Counted from the stretch's first letter, positions 1-6,122 are shown. The stretch: DNA of 6,402 bases from Rubrivivax sp. (GCA_030693565.1 JAUYAJ010000236.1:1-6402), one strand, 5' to 3'. Numbers and translations are program-made. The notes: generated by a model not told the origin, from the letters alone.

Positions 1-55
1 CCGCCTCCTGCTTGAACTCCAGCGTATACCGCGCCCTCGGTGTCGTCTTCGTCAT
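1..55 (-). CDS. IS3-family transposase OrfA, N-terminal fragment
   Basis: An ATG at 55 on the minus strand opens a frame reading MTKTTPRARYTLEFKQEA to the window edge (18 complete codons). The 'R-Y-x-x-E-F-K-x-E-A' pattern is the characteristic start of IS3-family OrfA proteins (transposase_8/HTH type), where it begins the helix-turn-helix that binds the element ends. In this family OrfA is usually about 90-120 residues and is followed by OrfB, the DDE integrase, often joined by programmed -1 frameshifting; none of that is visible here. The start is well supported by an AAGGAG sequence at the correct distance. Only the extreme N-terminus can be judged, so the IS3 subgroup is not assigned. Confidence 0.75.
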   Translation of the reverse strand, partial: MTKTTPRARYTLEFKQEA

Positions 56-62
56 TTTCGTT

Positions 63-68
63 CTCCTT
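63..68 (-). promoter_or_regulatory. Ribosome binding site of the IS orfA
   Basis: The minus strand carries AAGGAG at 68-63, seven bases before the ATG at 55. This consensus site is much stronger than those of the restriction genes, and it supports reading the short terminal frame as a real transposase start. Confidence 0.7.
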
Positions 69-80
69 GCTTGGATTGAA

Positions 81-1115
81 TCACTCAGCAAGGGATACGT
101 TTTCCGGGGACAAGGTCATATTGACCGGGTTGATGTCCGTCCAGATGCTGCGAAGCGGGACCCCATCGGACTCATCCAGATAACGGATCAGCTGCGGGCG
201 CTTTTGCTTCGAGTCCGGATACCAAATCCGGCCCTCATCATGGAGCCGCTGCATCGTCGCAAGCTCATAGCGCCATCCCTTTTCGGGCGGCGCGTGCCCC
301 AACCACTCGTACATCATGTTGGGCCTCGGATTTGGGCTGGTGATGTTGTCCAAACGGTACCGCCGGCCTGCCGAGTCCGTCCTTGCGTACTTGACTTCCA
401 AATACTCCTCATTGAACTTGTGATGCAACTGGTTCCAGGTGAAGTCCGCGCCCTTCGTACAAAACATGATCACATCGTGAACGTGGTTGTAAGTCACCGA
501 GTCGCTGCGTGCGGCCACTCGCTGCCAGACGATCTCGTTCTTGAATCCATCTTGGCCGAACACTTCTTCAATCAAGCAGCGAAGGTGGTGCGCCTTGTTC
601 CAGTCGCAATGCAGGTATAGCGAACCGTCTTCACTGAGGAGTTCGCGCAGCATCAGTAGCCGCTCGTACAGGAACTGCAAGTAGTTGTCGTTCGCCCAGA
701 TGTCGCTGTACTGCACCTGTTCGCCCAGCGTGTAGTCCTCGCCGTCGATCTTCACAGTGCCCTTGGCACCCCGAAGCTGCACCTTGCGCACGTAGTCCGC
801 GCCGCTGTCGAACGGCGGGTCGATGTAGATCAGCTTGACCTTGCCCCGAAAGCCATTGGCCAGCAGGTGGGCCAGCACGTCTTTGTTGTCGCCGTGGTAC
901 AGCAGGCCGCCCTTTGGCAAGTCCTTGGGCCAGTCGCTCCAGCCTGCTTCTTGCAGAGGCAGGACTTGTCCCGCCGTGGCGTCAAAGCGCTCGATGGCCT
1001 GAGCGGGGTAGGCCCGCACGCGGGCGAGCGGCTTCTTGCCCACCCAGGTGAGCATGGGGCGGCCCTTGGCCTTGGTGACGGCCACGTCCTTGGGCTTCTT
1101 GATGTTGTCGGTCAT
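81..1115 (-). CDS. Type III-like adenine DNA methyltransferase (Mod), truncated by an insertion sequence
   Basis: Probable modification subunit of the adjacent restriction system; intact homologues transfer a methyl group from AdoMet to adenine N6. The 344-residue frame has the family opening 'GRPMLTWVGKKPL' (18-30), 'LLYHGDN' (71-77), catalytic motif IV DPPF (99-102), then 'NYLQFLYERLLMLRELL' and 'GSLYLHCDWN' (165-173). The target-recognition region follows to about 325. In this beta-class order, the YPTQKP-type motif and the AdoMet-binding FxGxG motif should come next, but they are absent. Native sequence appears to end at V331-N332, and the last 12 residues plus the stop are read from the IS. 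Classic Mod proteins are roughly 550-700 residues, so about half or more is missing. ATG at 1115, 35 bases after the res stop, with no clear Shine-Dalgarno, suggesting dependence on the operon message. Almost certainly inactive as a methylase alone; functionally a pseudogene. Confidence 0.88.
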   Translation of the reverse strand: MTDNIKKPKDVAVTKAKGRPMLTWVGKKPLARVRAYPAQAIERFDATAGQVLPLQEAGWSDWPKDLPKGGLLYHGDNKDVLAHLLANGFRGKVKLIYIDPPFDSGADYVRKVQLRGAKGTVKIDGEDYTLGEQVQYSDIWANDNYLQFLYERLLMLRELLSEDGSLYLHCDWNKAHHLRCLIEEVFGQDGFKNEIVWQRVAARSDSVTYNHVHDVIMFCTKGADFTWNQLHHKFNEEYLEVKYARTDSAGRRYRLDNITSPNPRPNMMYEWLGHAPPEKGWRYELATMQRLHDEGRIWYPDSKQKRPQLIRYLDESDGVPLRSIWTDINPVNMTLSPENVSLAE

Positions 1116-1150
1116 GTTGTGTCTGTGTTCTGTGCGTTGTCGCTGGGCGG

Positions 1151-3862
1151 TCAGGCGCCGCGAATGAAGTCGCGGACTTGCGCGTAGCCCTCGGCCTTGA
1201 GGTCTACGTCGGCAAACATCACGTGGTAGGCCAGCTTGTCAGGGTTCAAGCCCTCCCACTGCTTCAGCGCCACGGCCTTCTTGCCTTCCAAGGTTTGTGC
1301 GGCTTCGCCTCGGCCCAGCCGCGCCAGGTCGCCCTTGATGTCGGGGCTGTAGCTGTCGCGCTTGATCTCCACCACCAGGTGTTTGCCATCGGCGCGGCGC
1401 AGCACAAAGTCAGGCGTGTACCGGTGCCATCGGCCGTCGTCGCCCAGGTATTCGGCATAGAGGTCAGTCTTGGCCGGGTCGGTGATGCCGCCCGTGAACC
1501 AAACCCCTTCGATCTGATGCTCCTCGGTCTGCAACTGGGTCAGTGCCCACCGCAGAAACTCGGCTTCGGGGCCGGAGTCGAAGTTGTAGCCCTCGTAGTG
1601 GAAGCTGCTGGCCAGTGCATGCGCGGCGTCCGGCGTATCGCATGCCGTCAGGTACAGCGGCTCTCGCTCTTTGGCAAAGCTGATGCGGGCCGTGTAGACC
1701 GGCTGCCCCGCACGCTCGGACTTCTCGAACCCATCAGCCTTGACGAGTGCAATGGCCACGTCGATTTCTTCGAAGTGCTCTTCGTAGTCTGAGCGCTGGG
1801 CTTCGATCTGCTGGCCCAGGGCGGCGAGGTGGTAGTCGGGGATGTCGGCGCCCACGCCATAGGCGCTGCGCAGGGCCGCCAGCACGTCGTGGGTGGCGAG
1901 GTGGTAGTTGGCAGCCAATTCGGCGGCGGCGGCGTAGCAGTCCAATTCGGGCGGCGGCGCCGGCAAAACGTCGTCGCCGCCATCCACCTTCTGAAGTGCG
2001 GTCATGCCCGAGGCTGTTTGCACGGGCGTCAATGTCTCCACCGTCACGCCAGCCGGCGCAGCCACGTCCGGCACCGTCAGGTGAAGCGGCGTTGTCGCGC
2101 CTGTGTCGGCCTTGCGGCGGTAACGCAGTACGCGCTTCTTGATCAGCAGGGGCGGCAGGTGGGGCCGGTGCAGGACGATTTCGCGCTCCACGCGCTCTGC
2201 CTGCTGGGCGTCCAGGTCCTTCAGTGAAGTGCCGTAGGTCTCGGCCAGCTGGGACTCCAGCGTCTTGCGGTTGCTGTCTGTCAGGTAGACGCGGGCCGGG
2301 TGCGTATTGCCTGGCACCTGGCGCAGGCATCGGGTGGCCGCCTGGAGCACGAAGTTGTTGCTGTTGGACAGCTTGCGGACCAGCGCCGTCGCGAACAGGC
2401 TGGGGCAGTTCCAGCCCTCGGTGCCCATGTTCACTAGCAGCAGCACCCGTTCGGGCGCTTCGGCGTTGCGGGCCACGGCCTCGAACTGGCGCCGCGTGGC
2501 TTCGCTGCTCTTGCCATCCACAGCCAGGATGGTGTCGGTGCCGATGCCGCGTTGGGCGAGGGCCGATTCGACAGCGCCGCGCAGTTCATCGCGGGTTTCG
2601 ATGTTGGGGAAGTACAGGGCCAGGCGCGCAGGCGCACCGTTAGGCAGGCTTACGGCCCAGTAGTCGCGTACGAAGTCTTCGATGACGCTGGACACCAGCG
2701 TGTCGGCCTCGCCGTCGCCCAGATCGAACACCTTGATGTTCTTGGCCAGCTCCTTCAGCACGCCGTCCCGGATGCCTTCGCCCAGGCCGTACCAAACCAC
2801 CACGTCCCGCAAGGGCTGACGCTCGAAGTAGGGCGTGCCGGTGGCGTTGATCACGACGATCAGGTTGGTTTCCTCGGCCAGGTAGTCGATGGTTCGGCGG
2901 ACCTTCTTGATGCCGTCATCCTTGAAAACGAGTTCGCCAGTCTCCTTGTCCTTCTCCCACTTGCCCAGCAGCTTCTGACCGTAGGTGTGGTGAGCCTCGT
3001 CCGAGAACACGGCCAGGTGCGGCAGCGATGCCACGGCTTGCAGCCGCAGGTTGGCTAGCTCGGTCTGTTCCTCCACCTTCGTGCCGGCGAGCAGCGACAC
3101 TTGCTGGCCGTTGTTCCGAACGTTGGGCTTCTGGATGCGGATCTTCTCGGTGTTGGTGACGATGACGTTGAAGTTGCTGCCCCACACGATGGGAATCTGC
3201 TTGTCACCGTCGCGCGTGAATGTCAGCTTCAAGCTGGCGGCGAAAGACTTGTGCATGCGCGGCGGCAGCAGCTTGTCATAGGGAACGTCAGACAGCTCGC
3301 GGAGGGCGCTGAGGATGGTCTTGCCCGGGGCAAAGATCAGCGCGTTCTGCACAAAGGGGCCGCCGGGGTACTCCATGGCCATGGCGAATTCGGTGGCCAC
3401 GATGGAGCCCATCAGGATCGTCTTACCGGCGCCCATGGCCAGGGCCAGGATGTAGCTGGCGTAGTCAAGGGTCAGGGACTCGCGCAGGCTCTCCAACGCG
3501 TACTTGCGGACGAATGCGTTGTCGGATTTAACCCGCTCCAAGCAGCTTTCCAGCCCCTCGTCCGCAATGAAGCTGACGATGTCAGGGTGGGTCAGGCCCA
3601 TGGACTCGCGGCGATCCTTTGGCTTCGGGAACAGCTTGGTGTAGAGGTCTGGAATCCTGGGTGTCTCAAGCACGAGCCGGAGGTACCAGTAGGTTTCCAG
3701 GGCTCTGAACTGGGCACGCCGAAGGTAGCGAAGCTGGGCAGCCTCGCCATCTTCGGTGGCGAACTCAAGAATCTCGCGGATCGCAGGGAACCCATCGCAT
3801 GGGTAGTTCGCAGCGCGCCAGGCGTCCACTCGCTGTGTGAGGACTTGATATAGGTAGGACAT
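1151..3862 (-). CDS. Type III-like restriction endonuclease subunit (Res): DEAD/DEAH helicase with PD-ExK nuclease
   Basis: Restriction subunit: an ATP-driven SF2 motor that, with Mod, cleaves unmodified invading DNA in the cytoplasm. In the 903 residues: Walker A AMGAGKT (142-148), motif II DEAH (288-291), motif III TGTP (341-344), motif V-like 'NMGTEGWNCP' (478-487), and motif VI Q507...R511..R514 in 'QAATRCLR'. After a proline-rich stretch (about 590-640) comes a nuclease domain: 'FDSGPEAEF' (761-769), PD at 817-818 and E832-I-K834, giving PD-X13-ExK. All motor and nuclease residues are present, so the gene looks intact. The length and the MSYLYQVLTQ start suit the roughly 900-residue group of type III-like Res proteins (I recall a BPTD_3080 label, not checked). 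ATG at 3862 lies 6 bases after the toxin stop with only a weak purine stretch before it, suggesting translational coupling. The partner Mod is broken, so activity is doubtful. Confidence 0.92.
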   Translation of the reverse strand: MSYLYQVLTQRVDAWRAANYPCDGFPAIREILEFATEDGEAAQLRYLRRAQFRALETYWYLRLVLETPRIPDLYTKLFPKPKDRRESMGLTHPDIVSFIADEGLESCLERVKSDNAFVRKYALESLRESLTLDYASYILALAMGAGKTILMGSIVATEFAMAMEYPGGPFVQNALIFAPGKTILSALRELSDVPYDKLLPPRMHKSFAASLKLTFTRDGDKQIPIVWGSNFNVIVTNTEKIRIQKPNVRNNGQQVSLLAGTKVEEQTELANLRLQAVASLPHLAVFSDEAHHTYGQKLLGKWEKDKETGELVFKDDGIKKVRRTIDYLAEETNLIVVINATGTPYFERQPLRDVVVWYGLGEGIRDGVLKELAKNIKVFDLGDGEADTLVSSVIEDFVRDYWAVSLPNGAPARLALYFPNIETRDELRGAVESALAQRGIGTDTILAVDGKSSEATRRQFEAVARNAEAPERVLLLVNMGTEGWNCPSLFATALVRKLSNSNNFVLQAATRCLRQVPGNTHPARVYLTDSNRKTLESQLAETYGTSLKDLDAQQAERVEREIVLHRPHLPPLLIKKRVLRYRRKADTGATTPLHLTVPDVAAPAGVTVETLTPVQTASGMTALQKVDGGDDVLPAPPPELDCYAAAAELAANYHLATHDVLAALRSAYGVGADIPDYHLAALGQQIEAQRSDYEEHFEEIDVAIALVKADGFEKSERAGQPVYTARISFAKEREPLYLTACDTPDAAHALASSFHYEGYNFDSGPEAEFLRWALTQLQTEEHQIEGVWFTGGITDPAKTDLYAEYLGDDGRWHRYTPDFVLRRADGKHLVVEIKRDSYSPDIKGDLARLGRGEAAQTLEGKKAVALKQWEGLNPDKLAYHVMFADVDLKAEGYAQVRDFIRGA

Positions 3863-3868
3863 GCAGGC

Positions 3869-4282
3869 TCAGCGCTGATCTGGCGTGGTGGCGCCCGGCC
3901 ACAGGCGGGCGAAGTCAAATGAAAGCTGGCGGTGATGCCGAATGGACAGCAAGTACACGGAGGCATCGGCCTCTGGGGAAGCATCCACCACCGTGTAGAG
4001 CATCAAGTAGTCGCCGTGCAGGTATTCGCGCAGCGCATCCGGTGCGCCGGCTGGCAGCGCAGCTAGTTGCGCCAGTGCTTCGGCTGACTGGGGCGGATTG
4101 GCCAGGTAGCGCCGCCCAATTCGCGGGAAGCGCCGCAGGTTGGGAACAACAGTGGCGCGCAGCTCGGCCAGCAGATCATCAAAGGCAAAGCCCGCATCCG
4201 CCTCCACCAAGAACACCTCAATGGCGTCCAGGCGCTCCAAAAAGCTCGCGGTCAGCTCGACCCGGTAGAGGCGTTCAGCCAC
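3869..4282 (-). CDS. RelE/ParE-family toxin
   Basis: Probable toxin of a type II toxin-antitoxin pair. RelE relatives cut mRNA at the ribosome and ParE relatives poison gyrase; the sequence does not tell which applies. The 137 residues begin 'VAERLYRVELTASFLERLDAI' (beta strand, then two-helix hairpin). They continue with 'LRRFPRIGRRYL' (49-60), 'LREYLHGDYLMLYTV' (84-98; family form L-R-E-x-x-x-G-x-Y-x-x-x-Y) and 'VYLLSIRHHRQLSF' (109-122), the usual last strand with basic/His residues. Typical members have about 90-110 residues; the extra length is mostly a Pro/Ala-rich insert at 60-84 and a short tail. I chose the GTG at 4282, which overlaps the antitoxin end by 8 bases and places the first strand at the N-terminus. 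The open frame upstream encodes no domain. Followed after 6 bases by res. Confidence 0.83.
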   Translation of the reverse strand: MAERLYRVELTASFLERLDAIEVFLVEADAGFAFDDLLAELRATVVPNLRRFPRIGRRYLANPPQSAEALAQLAALPAGAPDALREYLHGDYLMLYTVVDASPEADASVYLLSIRHHRQLSFDFARLWPGATTPDQR

Positions 4283-4622
4283 GCTTCTTGGTCGCGGGCT
4301 TGCCAGTGTTCGCCAGGCTGGATGCCTTGGCGGCAGCCTTGCGGCGCTGCTGTAGCTGGCCGATGGCGCCGTCCGCCTCAAAAGTGCGGCCGGCTGTGAT
4401 GTCGGCCAATCCGCGCTTTGCGTCGTCGATCAGAAGCAGATGTATGCGCTCGCGCTCCAGGCGGTGGTAGTAGTCCAACCGGTCGGCGTCGATCAGCGCA
4501 ACGTAGCTCTCACCGTTCTTAGTGATGATCTTCTCGGCGCCGGCCTTGGCCTGGTCGGCCAACTCAGAGAGGTTGGCGCGGGCCTGGGTGAAGGGCACCA
4601 CATCGCTGGCTGAAAAGCCCAT
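4275..4622 (-). CDS. Phd/YefM-type antitoxin
   Basis: Antitoxin and probable autorepressor of the pair. The 115-residue product opens 'MGFSASDVVPFTQARANLSEL', matching the Phd/YefM pattern of a short strand then a helix with conserved F-T-x-A-R-x-N-L. 'EKIITKNGESYVALIDADRLDYY' (30-52) follows, the 'I-I-T-K-N-G' strand-turn-strand of the DNA-binding dimer domain. Residues 53-90 are a charged, probably helical segment that in the family wraps the toxin. The tail from about 92 is Lys/Arg/Ala-rich and ends KPATKKRG, longer and more basic than usual. The ATG at 4622 is chosen because AAGGAG lies six bases before it; an upstream TTG in frame at 4703 has no such support. The stop overlaps the toxin GTG by 8 bases, the typical antitoxin-first coupling. 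Confidence 0.87.
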   Translation of the reverse strand: MGFSASDVVPFTQARANLSELADQAKAGAEKIITKNGESYVALIDADRLDYYHRLERERIHLLLIDDAKRGLADITAGRTFEADGAIGQLQQRRKAAAKASSLANTGKPATKKRG

Positions 4623-4628
4623 GGCCGG

Positions 4629-4634
4629 CTCCTT
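4629..4634 (-). promoter_or_regulatory. Ribosome binding site of the antitoxin gene
   Basis: AAGGAG on the minus strand, six bases before the ATG at 4622. It fixes the antitoxin start. It is also the strongest translation signal in the four-gene unit, which fits antitoxin being made in excess of toxin (GTG start, weak site). Confidence 0.7.
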
Positions 4635-4650
4635 GAGAGGTAGATGACAG

Positions 4651-4679
4651 AATCCTGTGCAGTCTACGACATTCAGGAT
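4651..4679. promoter_or_regulatory. Possible antitoxin operator (inverted repeat)
   Basis: ATCCTG at 4652-4657 is repeated inverted as CAGGAT at 4674-4679, centres 22 bases (about two helix turns) apart. A smaller ACAG/CTGT dyad (4647-4650, 4655-4658) overlaps the first arm. Phd/YefM antitoxins repress their own promoters by binding dyads just before the gene. Position 29-57 bases upstream of the antitoxin ATG fits that role, but six-base arms are short and could be chance. Confidence 0.3.
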
Positions 4680-4703
4680 GTCTTGGGCGCCTGCTCCGGC
4701 CAA
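4675..4703 (-). promoter_or_regulatory. Weak sigma70-like promoter candidate for the antitoxin-toxin-res-mod unit
   Basis: Minus strand TTGGCC (4703-4698; 4 of 6 against TTGACA) is 17 bases from CATCCT (4680-4675; 3 of 6 against TATAAT). It sits directly after the probable terminator and its -10 overlaps one arm of the possible operator, which is the layout expected for a self-repressed toxin-antitoxin promoter. The -10 match is poor, so this is only the best candidate in the spacer. Confidence 0.28.
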
Positions 4704-4705
4704 GG

Positions 4706-4725
4706 GAAAACGCGGCTAAAGCCGC
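4706..4725 (-). terminator. Probable small rho-independent terminator after the DUF1173 gene
   Basis: On the minus strand GCGGCT (4725-4720) pairs with AGCCGC (4717-4712) around a 2-base centre (realistically a 5-bp GC stem with TTTA loop), followed by GTTTT (4711-4707). The stem is short and the T-run only four, so it may terminate incompletely. It would separate the DUF1173 message from the antitoxin operon. Confidence 0.5.
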
Positions 4726-4762
4726 TCGGGACCACATGCCTGCTGCTTCGCCTGTGGTGTGA

Positions 4763-4795
4763 ATCCTCGGACGAATCAATCAAACGTCCGAGGAT
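4763..4795. repeat. Perfect 11-base inverted repeat in the DUF1173-antitoxin spacer
   Basis: ATCCTCGGACG (4763-4773) and its exact complement CGTCCGAGGAT (4785-4795) flank an 11-base AT-rich centre AATCAATCAAA. No T-run follows on either strand, so it is not a standard terminator. It could be an RNA hairpin protecting the 3' end of the DUF1173 message, a protein-binding dyad, or a recombination-site remnant. Confidence 0.6.
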
Positions 4796-4800
4796 CCCTA

Positions 4801-4850
4801 CCGCGATCGAGCGGCTGTCATCGACAGGGTGGTATTCAGCACTCGATCGC
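4801..4850. repeat. Nested inverted repeats spanning the DUF1173 stop codon
   Basis: GCGATCGAG (4803-4811) pairs with CTCGATCGC (4842-4850), nine bases exact. The second arm lies in the last codons of the DUF1173 gene (stop at 4838-4836). Inside is a small CTGTC/GACAG hairpin (4815-4819, 4823-4827) with a 3-base loop. In RNA these would form a branched structure at the gene's 3' end. No T-run follows directly. Confidence 0.5.
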
Positions 4851-6110
4851 CGAGGCAGACGCTCCTGCGGAACGTTTCTGCCGTGGCGGCAGCGCTGGGA
4901 TCGCTTCGCGTGATGGGCTCCACTGCCACACCGGCACCGAAGGGTCGCACACCTGCAGGTACCGCCCGCTGTCCTCGATGCCCGCGTGAACGACGAAGAG
5001 CGACGGTGCCGAACCTTCGCAGTCGGTCAGCGTCGCGCTGGCGAACGCGCCCTCCGCACCCAGGTTGTAGCGAAGCCCTTTCACGAAGGACCGCCCATCA
5101 GCCACAAGCCTCTCAATGAGCTGCTTCTCGTATCCGTCTTCGACCGGCAGCCAGTGCCGTGTGACCGGCATCAGTGACAGCTCCATGATGGCCGGGATGC
5201 CTGTCGCTGCAACGCTGAATGTCGCGATCATCACCATGTGGATGTCATCGGCTGCACCCCAAAGCGCCAGCGCTGACTCGAAGCGCCGGCCGAGCCGGCG
5301 GTAGAGTTGCTCGTCCAGCGCAAAGGCCTGGTCGGGCACATGCTTCACCACGGCCTTGAAGCCGTAGCGCGCCGGCACGATCTCCTTCACTTCGGCGATC
5401 AGCAGCATCAGGTGCTGCGGCTTGCCGGGTGCGGCGATGGCTTGCGACCACTGCGCCACGCGCCTGGCGTTGATGGCGTCGCGTTGATCGACCGAAAACG
5501 CCTCTGGGATGTAGAGACGCGTGCGCAGCGAGTCACCGCGCGCGATCTTGTTCTCCGCCGCCTGCAGCAGATGCTTGCGCACCGTGCTCCAGGTGCGCCT
5601 GCCCGCAAACCCGGGCTGCCAGCGCGTCAGCTCGGCCTGGTCCCACAGGTAGTGCAGCAGCCCGCGCAATGAAAGCTTCGTGCCGCTGCTGGCCACGCTG
5701 TCGCTGTCCCCGCCCGCTGTCGGCATCGCGGTGCGTCCCGCGATCTTCGACATCGAGAAGTCGAGTTTCAAGGTCGTTTCACCCGTGGCCGGGTCTTCGG
5801 TGATCGCCGACCCCAAGACCTGCCCCAGGCCAGAGGACTCCGCAGGCGGCTCGTAGGACGGGCAGTCGGGCGCATGGTGGCTGCCTGTGTCCGGCATGCG
5901 CTTGACGATGTAGCCATCGCCCAAGCGCGCCACGTACATCTCCACGCCCCTTCCGTCATGACCACCCAGGCACATGCAGCGTGGGCGCTGGTGGGCTGCG
6001 TGGGCGTCGGCGATGGCTTCTGCGAAGCCGCGCGTCCCGATCTCGAATCGCCGGCTGGCGATCTCGTAGACCGCCGACGGCGCCGTGATGCCATGGGCCG
6101 ACGTTGCCAC
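4836..6110 (-). CDS. DUF1173 family protein
   Basis: A 424-residue protein whose N-terminal third matches what I know of DUF1173: 'RPRCMCLGGHDGRGVEMYVARLGDGYIVKRMP' (42-73), then 'TGSHHAPDCPSYEPP' (75-89). C45, C47, H51, H78/H79 and C83 form a likely metal-binding cluster. The middle holds a Ser/Gly-rich linker (about 125-145), 'SLRGLLHYLWDQAELTRW' and 'TWSTVRKHLLQAAENK'. The C-terminal half has no signal peptide, membrane helix or catalytic motif I recognise. Molecular function is unknown; in my recollection the family is common on plasmids and integrative elements of proteobacteria. The start is the GTG at 6110, preceded at 8 bases by GAGG (6122-6119) that overlaps the upstream stop codon; no ATG occurs before the conserved block. 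The 10-base gap to the upstream gene indicates coupled translation. Inverted repeats and a probable terminator follow. Confidence 0.82.
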   Translation of the reverse strand: MATSAHGITAPSAVYEIASRRFEIGTRGFAEAIADAHAAHQRPRCMCLGGHDGRGVEMYVARLGDGYIVKRMPDTGSHHAPDCPSYEPPAESSGLGQVLGSAITEDPATGETTLKLDFSMSKIAGRTAMPTAGGDSDSVASSGTKLSLRGLLHYLWDQAELTRWQPGFAGRRTWSTVRKHLLQAAENKIARGDSLRTRLYIPEAFSVDQRDAINARRVAQWSQAIAAPGKPQHLMLLIAEVKEIVPARYGFKAVVKHVPDQAFALDEQLYRRLGRRFESALALWGAADDIHMVMIATFSVAATGIPAIMELSLMPVTRHWLPVEDGYEKQLIERLVADGRSFVKGLRYNLGAEGAFASATLTDCEGSAPSLFVVHAGIEDSGRYLQVCDPSVPVWQWSPSREAIPALPPRQKRSAGASASAIEC

Positions 6111-6118
6111 CGCCGTGA

Positions 6119-6122
6119 CCTC
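6119..6122 (-). promoter_or_regulatory. Ribosome binding site deciding the DUF1173 GTG start
   Basis: Minus strand GAGG, eight bases before GTG at 6110. It shares bases with the TGA stop of the upstream gene (6123-6121), as in genes translated by ribosomes that have just terminated upstream. Confidence 0.5.

Larger units (their letters stand above)
1..118 (-). mobile_element. Left end of an IS3-family insertion sequence (partial, runs off the window)
   Basis: Seen: the methyltransferase reading frame stops matching its family after the 'WTDINPVN' stretch. About 60 bases later a new frame opens with a strong ribosome site and encodes the start of an IS3-type OrfA. The most likely element end is at base 118, where the minus strand reads TGACCTTGTCCCCGGAAAAC; IS3-family ends typically begin with TG. 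Inference: the exact end and the 3-5 base target duplication cannot be fixed, because the other end lies outside the window; candidate duplication bases are 119-123. The IS points the same way as the restriction genes, so its transposase lies downstream of mod. Confidence 0.72.

Noticed and set aside
12..620. 202-codon open frame on the plus strand
   Set aside because: It lies antisense to the mod gene, crosses the IS junction and has no recognisable domain or ribosome site; a GC-rich shadow frame.
1734..2330. 198-codon minus-strand frame within res
   Set aside because: A different frame of the same strand as the well-supported Res protein, very Arg/Pro/Ala-rich, typical of an out-of-frame reading.
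3101..3853. 250-codon open frame on the plus strand
   Set aside because: Antisense to the Res N-terminal half, including Walker A; composition is that of a complementary-strand shadow (G/V/A/L/Q-rich) with no domain.
4283..4381. Longer toxin start (TTG at 4381)
   Set aside because: The extra 33 residues are low-complexity and overlap the antitoxin gene in another frame; the GTG at 4282 gives the normal family N-terminus and the usual short TA overlap.
4623..4703. Longer antitoxin start (TTG at 4703)
   Set aside because: The ATG at 4622 has a consensus AAGGAG at the right distance and begins the Phd/YefM domain directly; the upstream part has no domain and contains the promoter/operator candidates.
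4763..4795. The 11-base inverted repeat as a rho-independent terminator or a CRISPR repeat
   Set aside because: No T-run follows on either strand, and there is a single copy with no spacer array.
4644..4913. 89-codon plus-strand frame over the spacer and the DUF1173 3' end
   Set aside because: No ribosome site or domain, overlaps the inverted repeats and the end of a supported gene; judged a chance frame.
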